Shown piece by piece: positions 49,163 through 62,823 of a DNA stretch of 64,000 nt. The stretch lies in contig NC_135717.1 in assembly GCF_964656455.1 (NCBI RefSeq), positions 4,154,001 through 4,218,000 on the forward strand, written 5' to 3'. The notes beneath the pieces were generated by a model, which searched no databases, was not told where the DNA came from, and saw only the letters and a list, made by a program, of their open reading frames with translations. This stretch comes from Halichoerus grypus. Taxonomy: Eukaryota; Chordata; Mammalia; Carnivora; Phocidae. The stretch's first letter is position 1. Each line of letters starts with the position of its first letter. A program made the translations under genes and the position numbers.

Positions 49163-49185
49163 GGGGGGCGGGGGTGGGGGTGGGG
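49163..49185 (+). other. G-quadruplex motif
   Basis: Four G-runs of 6, 5, 5 and 4 separated by single bases (C, T, T). The shortest possible loops predict a very stable parallel quadruplex on the plus strand, the template strand for RNF216 transcription. The preceding six C form a short palindrome with the first run. Confidence 0.85.
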
Positions 49186-49450
49186 AAGCGAGGATTTAGA
49201 TGTTTCCTGCATGTGCAGATGGGAGGGTCCCTGGCAAGGGAGTTCCATGACTTTTCCTACAGGCTTTAATGCAGCCGGCTTTGCACTGTCTGGAATGCAG
49301 GAGCCTCCTACCTGGTTTCTAAATTTCTCACAAAGGGAACCGGTCTGTGTAATGTTGATCAGTGTTTCCGTAGGGGGCTGGGGAAGGAGGGTCTGGGGCT
49401 GCCTACTTGTTGACATCACCCCAAATCATGTTTTTACCACTTTTTCTGCA

Positions 49451-49859
49451 AGTGACTGACCTCATCCACACTGACATTTCATTGACCAAAAGAAGCTACA
49501 CGGCCACCTCCAAGTTCAACAAGGCATGTATATCCCTTCCACAGAGAGGAAGCCGAATATTTGATGTTTCTGCTTCAGATCTTAAAAGCCACTGGGACCC
49601 TTTCACTGACATCCCAGGTTGATGTTCTGAAGACACTCACAGGACACTGTTTCAGACGACTGCCTGTAACTGTCTTGGGAGAATAATGGCCTCACCTCCT
49701 CTTTGGCTTTCCAAATTGTCTATGAACACTTATCGGTAGAGTCTAATTTGGAATTCTTGGAGGAAATGTAGTTCCCAGCTCCATCTTAGCAATTCACGGA
49801 GACTCCACAGGAGGGGGCAGTGATGTGCATCTCTGACCTGGACTACAACAGCTGAAGAG
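49451..49859. other. Intronic sequence, nothing recognised
   Basis: About 400 bp without a recognised feature. Confidence 0.4.
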
Positions 49860-50085
49860 ATCTCCCTGTTATCTCAGTCCCCTTGCTGTTCCCCCTCTGC
49901 CACCTTAAACTGGTGCTCAAGATCTGCATAGCCTGGCCCCACCCAGCTGGTGAGCCTTCAGGATGCTACTCATCTTCAGACCTAAAAACACTCCAACATC
50001 TTCACTTTTCCTCCACCTAACCTTTCCTTCCCTTGGCTACTGCCTCCCCAGGCATTCCAGTGCTGGGTGCATGGGGAGCACACAG
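49860..50085 (+). repeat. L2 LINE fragment
   Basis: 'cttgctgttccccctctgcc', 'tctgcatagcctggccccac', 'tcttcacttttcctccacct' and 'ccccaggcattccagtgctg' are typical of L2 ORF2 and 3' text. Confidence 0.5.
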
Positions 50086-50360
50086 GGCAGTCACGTGCTC
50101 CACTTAGTTCCAAAAGCCAGAGACTGTTGGGAAAATTGTTACAGCAACAGCCTGAGGGTGGGGACAAATTATTAAATGGACACATAAATTCTAAGAATAC
50201 ACCCAGATTTTACAAAGAAATGTTAATGCTGAAAACAAAAGGAATAAAATTTAGTCCATTAGTTTAGTTTCTTCCTCCTTTCCCAATGACTACTTTCATT
50301 TCTCCACTCCTGCAGTAAGGCAGAGATATTATAATGTTCAACTCTGGTCATGCTATTTTC

Positions 50361-50564
50361 TTTTTTTAATTTTTAATTTCTTTTTAAAGACTTTACTTAT
50401 TTGAGAGAGGGAGGGAGGGAGCACAGGCAGGTGGGGGGAGAGGGAGAGGGAGAAGCAGGCTCCCTGCTCAGCAGGGAGCCCGATGCGGGGCTCAATCCCA
50501 GGACCCTGAGATCATGACCTGAGCCGAAGGCAGACGTTTAACCAACTGAGCCACCCAGGCGCCC
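50361..50564 (-). repeat. CanSINE with target-site duplication
   Basis: 'ctggtcatgctatttt' occurs on both sides (50,344 and 50,564). Confidence 0.95.
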
Positions 50565-50579
50565 TGGTCATGCTATTTT

Positions 50580-52046
<1,467 letters not shown>

Positions 52047-52077
52047 TTATAAGGTCAGGAAGCAAAAAAAAAAATTA

Positions 52078-52104
52078 AATTAAATGAAAGAAAGAAAGAA
52101 AGAA
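52078..52104 (+). repeat. (AAAT)/(GAAA)n simple repeat
   Basis: 'aaattaaatgaaagaaagaa' continuing as GAAA units, 38 bp beyond the exon border at 52,040 and close to its branch-point region. Confidence 0.85.
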
Positions 52105-52611
52105 AATTCAACCAAATTTTTAGAAAAACAAAAGCCTCAGTGGTTCAAAACCTCCCTCAATGGGAAGTGGATAAACAGTGGTTAAGAAAGTGACGACACT
52201 CAAAACAAGGAAAGCGTGATAAAACCCCACAAAGTCCATCTCTGATATAGCACCAGAGGGCCTCTATCAGTCCAAACCGCAGTAAGGTGGAGAGCAACAA
52301 GGAAGGTCATGGTGCAGTGTCTGAAAAGGAGATATTTGTGAGAAGTGAGTTGATTTCCTCCAGGGACCCTGAAAAGGTTGGAGGTCTAGACCTTGGGGAA
52401 GGCGGAGGTGAGTCATAGAAGAGGAGACTGACAGGAATACAGACTAAAACCAAGGGGGTTGTTTGGAAAGCCTCTGTCTGGATCCTACCCCTTTCAGATG
52501 GAGTCAAGGGACTAACACTCTTCCAAGAGAAAGGAAGACAGCCTCCGGGACAGCTGCTCCAGTGGGCCCTGGCCATCATCTTCAAAGGCATCAGCAGCAC
52601 ACTGAGTCCTT

Positions 52612-52835
52612 CTCATGCCACATCAGTCCAACTTCCTCTTCTGCCTCTCTCATCCATTTTTAAGGACCCTTGTGATTACACTGGGCCCATCTGGATAATC
52701 CAGGCTACTCTTCCCATTTCAAGGCCACCCAACTAGCAACCTTAATTCCTGTCATGTAAGGTAATGTATCCACAGGTTCTGGGATGAGGACAGGGATATC
52801 TCTGGGGGACCATTATTCTGCCTGCCACACCATTC
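52612..52835 (-). repeat. MaLR LTR (MLT1A-like), partial
   Basis: 'aaggacccttgtgattacac', 'tgggcccatctggataatcc', 'ccatgtaaggtaat'-like 'tcatgtaaggtaatgtatcc', 'acaggttctgggatgaggac' and 'gaccattattctgcctgcca' are the reversed 5' part of an MLT1A LTR. Non-coding. Confidence 0.85.
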
Positions 52836-52941
52836 TGCTCGTAACGGTTACTCCGTTCTTGACTAAACTGCAACTGACTTTAGACTAACTGATGTTGAAT
52901 GATTTGATTATTGGTCAGGCATTTATGAAAAGTAATTCTGG

Positions 52942-53140
52942 GGGGCGCCTGGGTGACTCAAGTCGTTAAGCCTCTGCCTTCAGCTCAGGTCATGATCCCA
53001 GGATTCTGGGATCAAGCCCCGCATTGGGCTCCCTGCTCGGCCGGAGTCGGCTTCTCCCTCTCCCACTCCCTCTGCTTGTGTTCCCTGTCTGGCTGTGTCT
53101 CTCTCTGTCAAATAAATTAAAAAAAAAAAAAAAGGAAAAA
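52942..53140 (+). repeat. CanSINE with target-site duplication
   Basis: 'gaaaagtaattctgg' lies on both sides (52,927 and 53,141). Antisense to RNF216. Confidence 0.95.
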
Positions 53141-53299
53141 GAAAAGTAATTCTGGTTTTTAATCGTTCCTTAAGACAAAACAAAACTCCTTTTCATATTA
53201 TGTTATGCTGGTATCAACAGACACTAACTTTGCACAGAGAAATATGATCGCGGAAAGGTATTCATTTTTTTTTTAAAGGCTTCTAGTTCTTTTCTTTTT

Positions 53300-53420
53300 A
53301 TCTTTTTTTAAAGTTTACTTATTTATTTTTAAGTAACTTCTACACCCAACATGGGGCTCAAACTCATGACCTCCAAATCAAGAGTCACATGCTCTTCTGA
53401 CTGAACCAGCCAGGTGTCCC
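53300..53420 (-). repeat. CanSINE, old short form
   Basis: 'aagtaacttctacacccaac', 'atggggctcaaactcatgac' and 'gaaccagccaggtgtccc' give the reversed old-type body. Confidence 0.85.
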
Positions 53421-53485
53421 AATAGTTATTCATTTTAATACAACTATAAAATCCTTTAAAAATCTTGTTTAAAAAAACCCCAACA

Positions 53486-53707
53486 GGGTGCCTGGGTGGC
53501 TCAGTTGGTTAAGCGACTGCCTTCGGCTCAGGTCATGATCCTGGAGTCCTGGGATCGAGTCCCACATCGGGCTCCCTGCTCAGCAGGGAGTCTGCTTCTC
53601 CCTCTGACCCTCCTCCCTCTCATGCTCTCTGTCTCTCATTCTCTCTCTCTCAAATAAATAAATAAAATCTTTAAAAAAAAAAATAAAATAAAATAAATAA
53701 AAAAAAA
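53486..53707 (+). repeat. CanSINE with extended AAATA tail
   Basis: 'aaaaaaaccccaaca' on both sides. The tail has grown into an (AAATA)n simple repeat. It is antisense to RNF216, about 330 bp downstream of the exon at 54,048 in transcription order. Confidence 0.95.
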
Positions 53708-54035
53708 TAAAAAAACCCCAACAATGCACTCTCATTCAAACAGCTGCAAGGATCTCTTCATTTTTTATTACAAAAAGGACTGATGAGTGAAGAAGTCGGT
53801 GCTCCTGGAATAGGCATGGGGGCACAGAGGAACAGCGCCATCCCCCAAGAAGAAATCTACTCTGCTTACAACCAACACAATCACACCAGCCAGGGGCTGT
53901 CTAGGAATCACACACATACCAGCATGTCTTAAAAGCTCCAGCTCACCCCAGGAAGAGCAATTCGACGAGGCATTTACACTTGCCTATAAATGGGGTCTCA
54001 TACTCTGTGAACATTTCCTGCGTGTGGGAATATTA

Positions 54036-55098
<1,063 letters not shown>

Positions 55099-55149
55099 CT
55101 TTTGATACTGTTCTTCATTCATCTGCAGGGCAAGCAAAAAGTCTTCATG
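55099..55149 (-). CDS. RNF216: RNF216 micro-exon upstream of RING1
   Basis: Seventeen codons, HEDFLLALQMNEEQYQK, phase 0 on both sides. Minus-strand borders are 'gttcttcag|CATGAA' and 'CAAAAG|gtagtt'. It joins EMAE of the preceding exon to [10 protein letters not shown] of the next with no break, so skipping it would keep the frame and remove a piece of the helix that leads into RING1. The peptide, including an 'LALQMNEEQ' stretch resembling a ubiquitin-interacting helix, matches my memory of RNF216. Its small size makes it easy to miss by gene predictors. Confidence 0.95.
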
Positions 55150-55499
55150 CTGAAGAACAAAACCAATACATGCAGACACAAATTTAGTAAAGATGCCACA
55201 AACATTTAGCATTTATTTCCATAAACATAAAAGAACTCTATTACGAATAATCATCTCTTCAGTTACACAGTTTAGTAGCTTAAAAAGGTACCTCAGAGTA
55301 AATTTAAAATGCACAAGAAAGCTAAATACAAAAAAAGGAAACCAAACAAATACTAGAAAATATGAGGGACGCTTTCTTGAATCTGACTCAAAATGTAGAA
55401 GGAATAAGGGGAAAGACGGGTACATAACAACACTTTTGAATAGCAAAGAATAGCATAAGCAAACAAGAAACCAAATGGGTAAAAACCAAGTCTGACAAT

Positions 55500-56105
55500 A
55501 TCTTTTGTTGGTGAGAATGCAAACCAACACAACCACTATGGAAGAAACTTGGCATTATATAACACGGTACCTAAGTATTTAGGTACTTTGATTCATCCAA
55601 AGCACATCGAGGAATGTATTCTTAAGATACTCTGGGGCAGAAATAGGAAAAACAGTATGCTCAAGGTTATTTAATGTCATGGCACTATTTATAATAGCAA
55701 AAAACAATGGAAACAACTTTGGATGTCCATTAAGGAGAGTAACTGAATCAACACTGCTACTGCAGACTATGGCACACTAGGCAGTTTTAACAAGGAAAGA
55801 AAAACCTCTGGTTTGCTTAAGATTGATCATCAGGATGCACTGCTAAGTTTAAAAGCAAGGGGCAGGGGCGCCTGGGTGGCTCAGATGGTTGGGCGTCTGC
55901 CTTCGGGTCAGGTCATGATCCCAGGGTCCTGGGATCGAGCCCCGCACTGGGCTCTCTGCTTGGGAGGGGGGCCTGCTTCTCCCTCTCCCTCTACTATTCC
56001 CCCTGCTTGTGCTCTCTCGCTCTGTCAAATAAATAAATAAAATCTTAAAAAGAAATAAAATAAAAGCAAGGGACAGAAAAGTGTGCTACCTTTCAGGTAA
56101 GAAAG
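55500..56105 (+). repeat. L1M 3' fragment, split by a CanSINE
   Basis: 'gttggtgagaatgcaaacca', 'tttgattcatccaaagcaca', 'tatttataatagcaaaaaac', 'ggaaacaactttggatgtcc' and 'actatggcacactaggcagt' follow the L1M 3' UTR in sense order. Confidence 0.75.
55866..56060 (+). repeat. CanSINE inside L1M
   Basis: Flanks 'aaaagcaaggggcag' and 'aaaagcaagggacag' are a target-site duplication with one change. Confidence 0.95.
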
Positions 56106-56207
56106 ATAGGCAAAACCAAAAAAACCCCAACAACCCCCCCCCGATACATTTACTTTTACATAAAATAAGGAAAGACAGTCAAGACTATTAACAAGGGTTA
56201 TATAGAG

Positions 56208-56316
56208 GGGCACCTGTCTGGCTCAGTCGGAAGAGCCTGTGGCTCTTGATCTTGGGGTCATGAGTTTGAGCCCTACATTGGGTGTACAGATTACTTAAAT
56301 AAACTTAAAAAAAAAT
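56208..56316 (+). repeat. CanSINE, old short form
   Basis: 'ggggcacctgtctggctcag' through 'ggtcatgagtttgagcccta' to 'gattacttaaataaactt'. Confidence 0.88.
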
Positions 56317-56334
56317 TAAAAACCAAAAACCAAG

Positions 56335-56525
56335 GAACGCCTGGGTGGCTCAGTTGGTTAGGTGTCCAGCTCTTGATTTCGGCTTAGGTCATGATCTCAG
56401 GGTCCTGGGATCCAGCCAGAGTCATGCTCAGCAGGGAGTCTGCTTGAGATTCTCTCTCCCTCGGCCCCTCCCCCTGCTAGCACATTCTCTCTCAAATAAA
56501 TAAATCTTAGAACAAAAAACCCAAA
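56335..56525 (+). repeat. CanSINE, intermediate form
   Basis: 'cgcctgggtggctcagttgg' to 'ctctcaaataaataaatctt'. It is separated from the previous copy by a short A-rich gap. Confidence 0.9.
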
Positions 56526-56716
56526 AAACCAATACTTTAAAATTTGTAAACTTGTTTATCATTTATCATATCAAAACTTCATTGTTTATCAGGTTAATGG
56601 CATAACCACACAGACTTATTCCAAGTGACTTTTTAATATTTTGATTTCATATTCCTAATCTGATATAATCTGACAAGAAAATTATCAATAAATCTTAGAC
56701 TGTATTCAGTAGCCTT

Positions 56717-56899
56717 TTTTTTTTTTAAAGATTCCATCTATCAATTTGACAGAGAGAGACACAGTGAGAGAGGGAACACAAGCAGTGGGAGAGGGAGAAG
56801 CAGGCTTCCCGCCGAGCAGGGAGCCCGATGCGGGACTCAATCCCAGGACCCTGGGATCATGACCCGAGCCGAAGGCAGACACCCAACGACTGAGCCACC
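56717..56899 (-). repeat. CanSINE lacking its first bases
   Basis: 'aaagattccatctatcaatt' to 'ctgagccaccc'. The final 'aggcgcccc' of the head is missing, a small 5' truncation. Confidence 0.92.
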
Positions 56900-57139
56900 C
56901 TTATTGGTAATAATATGGACTGTTGTTTTGGAAATATTAAGTACATAATATAGGATAAAGAAAATAAGTCATTATATTAATACTGCGTAGAATCAAGATT
57001 TTCAGCATAAGAGGAAAGAAGTACAAACATAAAATGAAAGAAGTTTAAAAAACCCCTGTAAACCAAATTTGAAACAGCAGCCTCAGTATGAATTCCCACT
57101 AAAAGAAAATAAGGCGCACTGGAGAGGCGGGTGACTCCG

Positions 57140-58288
57140 GGTCCAGGTCAAGAAAAGCAGAGGTTGAACCTGGGTCACCTTGTGTGCCAGAAAGGAGGGG
57201 TGTCGTCAAGAACAACTGAGGCCAGGACAGAGTCAATGATCTGAAGGGGATACCGCTGGCCAGACGTGGAACAATATGGACGAGGATAAGGACTACAAAG
57301 AAGCATTCCGCCAACACTTTTAACACTTTTCTGATGAGAAATTAATGACTGTGACGGTCTGATACTGCACCATGTGCCAACATCTGGAAGACCTACATAA
57401 CTCACAAATTAGTGTTTTAGAGGCTAAAATCACGCATGTGTGGAAGATCCATTAAAGTGCAAGCTACACCAACAGGCTTTCATGTAACAGATGAGAAGGA
57501 ACTGTGACAGATGGATCAAAACTTCTAATTTCTGCCTGAGATCTAGAGTTTTATCATTGGCCACAAATAATCATTTGATTTTTGAGATGGTGTCTGCCCA
57601 ATGCCTACTCCTGAATAATCAATTTTTCTGTCAGCATTTTTTCAAGTAAAAATAGTGTTTTGTGGGGGGGGAAGTGCCTCATTCGGCAGCTTGCAACTCA
57701 AAGGCACAAGTGCTTCTTGGACATCATCACAGTCAGGACGCGGCAAGAGCACTTAGTGTGGACTTCCCACGTTGTCACACAGAGCAGCAAAAACGTAACG
57801 TGCTCAAGGGTCAAAATTTGATAAAATGAATAAATTTTACTGTTTCATTGAAGGCATTATTTATTATTAGTTATTTTTTTTGAGAGCAAGTGAGCGAGCA
57901 CACGCATGCATGTGGCGGGGGGGGAGAGGGCCCAGCACAGAGCTGGACATGGGGCTCAATCTCAAGACCCTGAGATCATGACCTGAGCTGAAATCAGGAG
58001 TCAGACCTTCCCCAACTGAGCCGCCCAGGCGCCCCTCATCAAAGGCATTTTTAAATAACATGGACTTCTTTCTTAAATGTGAGTGCATGGTGGTGAAGAA
58101 AGGTGCCACCGACTTGATTTATGCTGAGGTACCACTGCTGTTGTTTTGTCAGAACAAATTCAACAAAGTGAAACAGGCAAATATAACGTCTCATCATCAG
58201 GGTAAGAGATCTGACCTCACCGACCTCCTAAAGAGTCTTGGGAACTCAGGGGTTCATGGGTCAAATTGAGAGCCACTGGTCCAGAAAA
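57140..58288 (+). mobile_element. hAT-Charlie DNA transposon remnant with degenerate transposase
   Basis: Plus-strand text at 57,370-57,560 conceptually gives 'EDLHNSQ..', '..KVQATPTGFHVTDEKEL', resembling the C-terminal part of Charlie-type transposases (motif 'KVQDRPMDFNVTEYEKF' in relatives I recall), with several stops and frameshifts. The right end reads 'ggggttcatgggtcaaattg' then 'agagccactgg', like the Charlie terminal inverted repeat '..tttgagaaccactg'. It lies opposite to RNF216 between the micro-exon and the exon at 58,870. Clearly inactive. The left border is uncertain. Confidence 0.55.
57865..58036 (-). repeat. CanSINE inside the Charlie remnant
   Basis: Flanks 'gaaggcatta' and 'aaaggcattt'. 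An older copy with a shortened CT block containing a G8 run. Confidence 0.88.
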
Positions 58289-58463
58289 TATGTAGTAAAC
58301 CACCAGTACATAAACATTCAGGTTGTCTCGCACACTTGACAGTTTATTTGGAAGAACTGAAGAGCTAACTGGGATCTCTCTCCGGTTGTTCTTCATTATT
58401 AGAGATTGAGGGAGGTGAAATACATATATATGTTCATTAAGCTCCAATTAAAATTCTCTAACA

Positions 58464-58659
58464 GGGCGCCTGGGTGGCTCAGTCAGTTAAGCGGCTGCCT
58501 TCGGCTCAGGTCATGATCCCAGGGTCCTGGGATCGAGTCCCGCATGGGGCTCCCTGCTCTGCGGGGAGCCTGCTTCTCCCTCTCCCTCTGCCTGCTTCTC
58601 TGCCTACTTGTGCTCTCTGTCAAATAAATAAATAAAATCTTAAAAAAAAAAAAAAAAAA
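58464..58659 (+). repeat. CanSINE, young-looking, antisense to RNF216
   Basis: Flanked by 'aaaattctctaaca' on both sides, with an A-tail of about 21. It lies 211 bp downstream of the exon at 58,870 in transcription order, so its complement places a long T-run in the pre-mRNA. Confidence 0.95.
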
Positions 58660-58815
58660 AAATTCTCTAACATAAATCTGATTTATAAAATGGTGAACTT
58701 TAGTCAATATCCTTACAAAACCCAGTTGTTTTTTAAAAAGCTTTATAAGTGTATTAGTTTATCCAAACCAACTGCTTCAAAGAAAATGTAAATCTTAAAA
58801 GATAGTTTTATACTA

Positions 58816-59034
<219 letters not shown>

Positions 59035-59234
59035 TCATGCAGACAACTGTTGTGAGGAATCCAGGGCATCCCTTCCAAGCTCCTGTGGCCCAGTCCCCCC
59101 ACGTACCCCCCCAAACAGTAAGTTTCTAACTCCGGTAACGTACTCTACATGTGGGAAAATTCAGCCCCTTACCATTCCCTAACTTATCATGCACATATTT
59201 TGACTTTAATGTTTTCTTTTTCCTTGTTATGCTC

Positions 59235-59570
59235 CAAATGGAAGGTCCCTCCTATCCTGGCAGTACTGCACTGTGTGAATATACCACACTTTATTATTAT
59301 TCATTCTACTGAGGACAGCTGGGTTTATAGTTGTGGGTTACTATTGCTGAATGTGTCTGCAATTCAGCAGAGCATAAATGAGGGAGTGGAAGTGCTGGAT
59401 CATAGACAGGCATATCTGCAGCTTTAGAAAATAGTGCCAGTTCTGCAAAGCAGTTGTGCCAGTTTACACGCTCCCTCCACTGGCAGTGTGTTGTACCACG
59501 TCCTTATCACCTGTACCGTCAGCTTGTAATTGCAGCCATTCTGGTAGGTGCACATGTGTCTGATGAAGGT
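59235..59570 (-). repeat. L1M 3' UTR fragment
   Basis: 'accacactttattattattc', 'gtggaagtgctggatcatag', 'gtgccagtttacacgctccc', 'ccactggcagtgtgttgtac' and 'cagccattctggtaggtgca' match antisense L1M 3' text in order. Confidence 0.75.
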
Positions 59571-59864
59571 TTTTTAAACTTTTTACTTTGAAACCCTTCA
59601 TATACAAAAGCTGAAAGAGTAGTACCTAAATGTACAATAAGTAACATTTAGAGTAAAAGATAACAGAATGATAAATATCAGACCATGTAACTGGCCTGTT
59701 CAGCTTTTTTATTTCTGTGGATTTGGTAATTTATATTTTCTAGAAAACTGCTTATTCCACCCAAGATCTTCTATTCACTCTCTGAAGTCTCTTCTTCATA
59801 ACACCTTCTGTCTTCATCAGTATTTACTCTATCTGGTTCCTGATCCTTCTCCCACTTATTCTCT

Positions 59865-61165
59865 TCAGCAATTATTCTGGCTACTTCAGTACCGTCTCCG
59901 TAGAAATTCTAGGATAAACCTGCCTGTGGCTACCAAAAAGCTTTGATGGGATCTGTAGATCAATTCAGGGAGGACTGACATCCTTACGACATTGAGTCTT
60001 CCTGCCAATGATCACAAAACAGGTCTCCACTGACTTCCACCTTTGGTTTCTTTCTTGAGTGTTTTCTAGTTTTTACCACAAGTCTTAATACATGTTTTGT
60101 TAGATTTAAACCAAGTATTTAATGGGAGGGGGAGTAATTACAAATAGTATTATACTTTGATTTCCACATGCTCATTGCCAGTATATAGAAACATAATCGG
60201 TTTTTGTAGGTTGACCTTATACCTTGCAATGATACTCAATGACTCTAGAAGATGTATTTTCGGTAGATTCCTTGGAGTTTCCTCATTGGCTATAACTTTG
60301 AATTCATGTTGAACAGCAGTAAACAGAAGACCTCCTTCCCCCATTCCTGATTTAGGGGGAAAGGATTCACCATTAAATAAAAGTATTAGCTTTAGGTTTT
60401 CTTGTAGATGTTATCAAGTTGAAGAAGCTCCTCTCAAGTTCCTAATTTTCTGAATTTTAATCATGACTAGGTGTTAAATATTGATAAATGCTTTTCCGCA
60501 TCAATTAACATGGTCACGTAATTTTCCTTCTTTAACCTGTTAATATGGTGGATCATACAGATTGTTCTTCAAAATATTAAACTAGCCTCGCACCCCTGGA
60601 ATACACCTGACTTGATCATGGCACATAATTTTTTTATATATTGCTAACTTCTATTTGCTGCTATTTTGTTAACGAATTTTGCATGCCTATTCATGAGGGA
60701 TATTGGTCTATAGTTTTTTGTGCCGTCTTTATCTGCTTTTGTTATCTGGGTTAATACTGACTTCATAAAATGAGCTGGAAAGTGCTTCCTACTCTTATTT
60801 TCTAGAAGCTACTATGTAGAATTAGTGTTAATTTTTCTAAACATTTTTAGAAGAATTTGTCAGTGAAACCAAAGGAGGCTGGAGATTTCTTTTCTGGGAG
60901 ACTTAAAATTATGAATTCAATTTCCTTGAGAGCTACAGGGCTATCTAAATTATCTATTTAAACATGGGTAAGTCTTGGTATTTTGTCTTTTTTTTGAGGA
61001 ATTGGTCCATTTCATTTGTCAGATTTATGTGTGTAAAGTTGTTCACGGTATTCTGCATTAGCAGTTTGTAGGGTCTATGGTGAGATCCCCTATAAAGGGT
61101 GAAAACTCCTAATACCGGTAATTTATGTCTTCTTTTGTCTTGGTCAGCTTTGCGAGATAGTATGT
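59865..61165 (-). mobile_element. L1 ORF2 fragment (reverse-transcriptase region), degenerate
   Basis: Plus-strand landmarks in antisense L1 ORF2 order: 'tctgtagatcaattcaggga', 'cattgagtcttcctgccaat', 'agtatatagaaacataatcg', 'aatgcttttccgcatcaatt', 'taatatggtggatcatacag', 'tatttgctgctattttgtta', 'tattcatgagggatattggt', 'cttcataaaatgagctggaa', 'agaatttgtcagtgaaacca' and 'ggaattggtccatttcattt'. Stops and indels break every frame. It could continue leftward to about 59,690. Confidence 0.88.
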
Positions 61166-61469
61166 TGTATTTTTTGATGTTCAGTTTACATCCAGATTCT
61201 ACCCAGGCTCTTCATGAGAAGACTGTCTACTGGTCAGCTCATAAAACCATAAAAAGGACAGTGGAGGGAGAATCCTGACTCCCTCTTTGAGCCAAGCAAC
61301 GTATAACCCAAATAGCAGTGCTAGGATGGAAAAATGGCCGAAAAGGTGAAAAATTAGATTCCTGGAGCAGATAGATGGAGGACTCTCAGACTATCTATAC
61401 TTGTAAATTGCTGTCAAGGAAGGTTAAGTGTATCTGTTAGCCGTAAATATTAACGCTGTGTGTTGTCTC

Positions 61470-61770
61470 TACACAGCAGACTCATCTGGAGTATTCTGTC
61501 CACCCAGACTTTCAAACAGATTCTGACAAGCTAGAGGAGACACACAGAGAAGGGCAGTCAGAAAGACAAAGAAGCAACAGACAGATTCCAAGTCTTTTCA
61601 GATACAAGAACTACACCCATGGCAAGAAATTTCGGGAAGGTGCATTTTGACCTGATATAAAAGACGTTTCTAAAAGATAGAGCTGACCAACAAGGGAGTG
61701 GACCATCTTGCAAAGTGGTACTTTCTTTTCTCTACCACTGACAGAAACAAATATGGATCGACTATGTATT
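61470..61770 (+). repeat. L3/CR1 LINE 3' fragment
   Basis: 'gacaagctagaggagacaca', 'agaagggcagtcagaaagac', 'ttcagatacaagaactacac' and 'agctgaccaacaagggagtg' follow the CR1/L3 3' end (consensus '..gctgtccaacaagggagtgg'). Old and diverged. Confidence 0.55.
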
Positions 61771-62694
61771 TGGGATGTCGAGTCTAGACTGGATAAATTT
61801 AGCTGAATAAAGAACCACCTACACACTGCCCCCACTTTCTCATTCTTTGGCAGACTTGTGAGAATGTCATGACAGGAGAGCACTGCACCACAGACTAGCT
61901 CGGGGACCTCAGGAATCAGAGCCTAGGGGTTTCCTTTTAGATCCTGAGGAGCTCAGAACCCCCAAAAACTTTCCAACTCTGTGGTTAGCTCCTAGATTTT
62001 CCATTTAGTCAGACCTGAAATAAAGTTACACAACTAAGTACAGATTTAAGAGAAAGACAAATAAGAGGAAACAAAAGGAAAATATTCCTGTTTATGACAT
62101 AATCTATAGGAAAAGTTACAGTGGGCTCTTTTCTCAAACACAAGCAACTCAGATCAAATGTGATGTAAAATTCAACACATTTACCCTGGGGGTGGGGGTT
62201 AGACCCAAAGTAACGTCTCTGGAAGGGCTCTCGGCAGTTGTGTCATCAATAACAGAACCTTCAGCACATAAGTGGCTGTTTAGGAACTGCTGGCCTTTCC
62301 TGTGCAGAAGCCACTCTCTCAGGTGCACAAATGATCCCTCTGCAGTAAGCAATCAATCTCTGGCCTAGGTAATTTTACTAGAGATAAAGTTAATTCTTGT
62401 CTAACCTTCAAGACCAGCCCCCCACCCACCCCGCCTGAGAGTGTCCCCAAACACTTCTCCACATGTGAGTTCTTTGCCACTGCACACAATGTTCCGGTCA
62501 CGGTGTACCCTAGGCAGAAAGAAGGAGGGTGACAACCACAGCCACTTCCTAAACATACAAATGTGTCCCCAAAGCAGGCCACGCAGCCAGTCCTTGGGCT
62601 TGCCTGGCAGGGTGGCCATGCCACAGCGGCCTTTACAGGCTGCGTGGGAAGGAGAGGGCTCTGCACGACCGCTTCACACAGTCAGCAAAACTCA

Positions 62695-62823
<129 letters not shown>

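Larger units (their letters stand above)
45375..49450 (-). mobile_element. L1M LINE, internally deleted, 5' UTR to 3' UTR
   Basis: Read on the minus strand it starts at about 49,450 with 5' UTR text (monomer-like blocks containing 'gggagaagctgggagttggg' and 'cagccccttgggtagctgcc' on plus). It passes ORF1-like sequence at 48,240-47,641 and then jumps to the 3' part of ORF2. There a minus frame at 47,273-47,476 reads [20 protein letters not shown], the conserved L1 ORF2 C-terminal region. It ends in 3' UTR text at about 45,375. Most of ORF2, including the reverse transcriptase, is missing, so it is dead. Several CanSINEs interrupt it. Confidence 0.8.
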
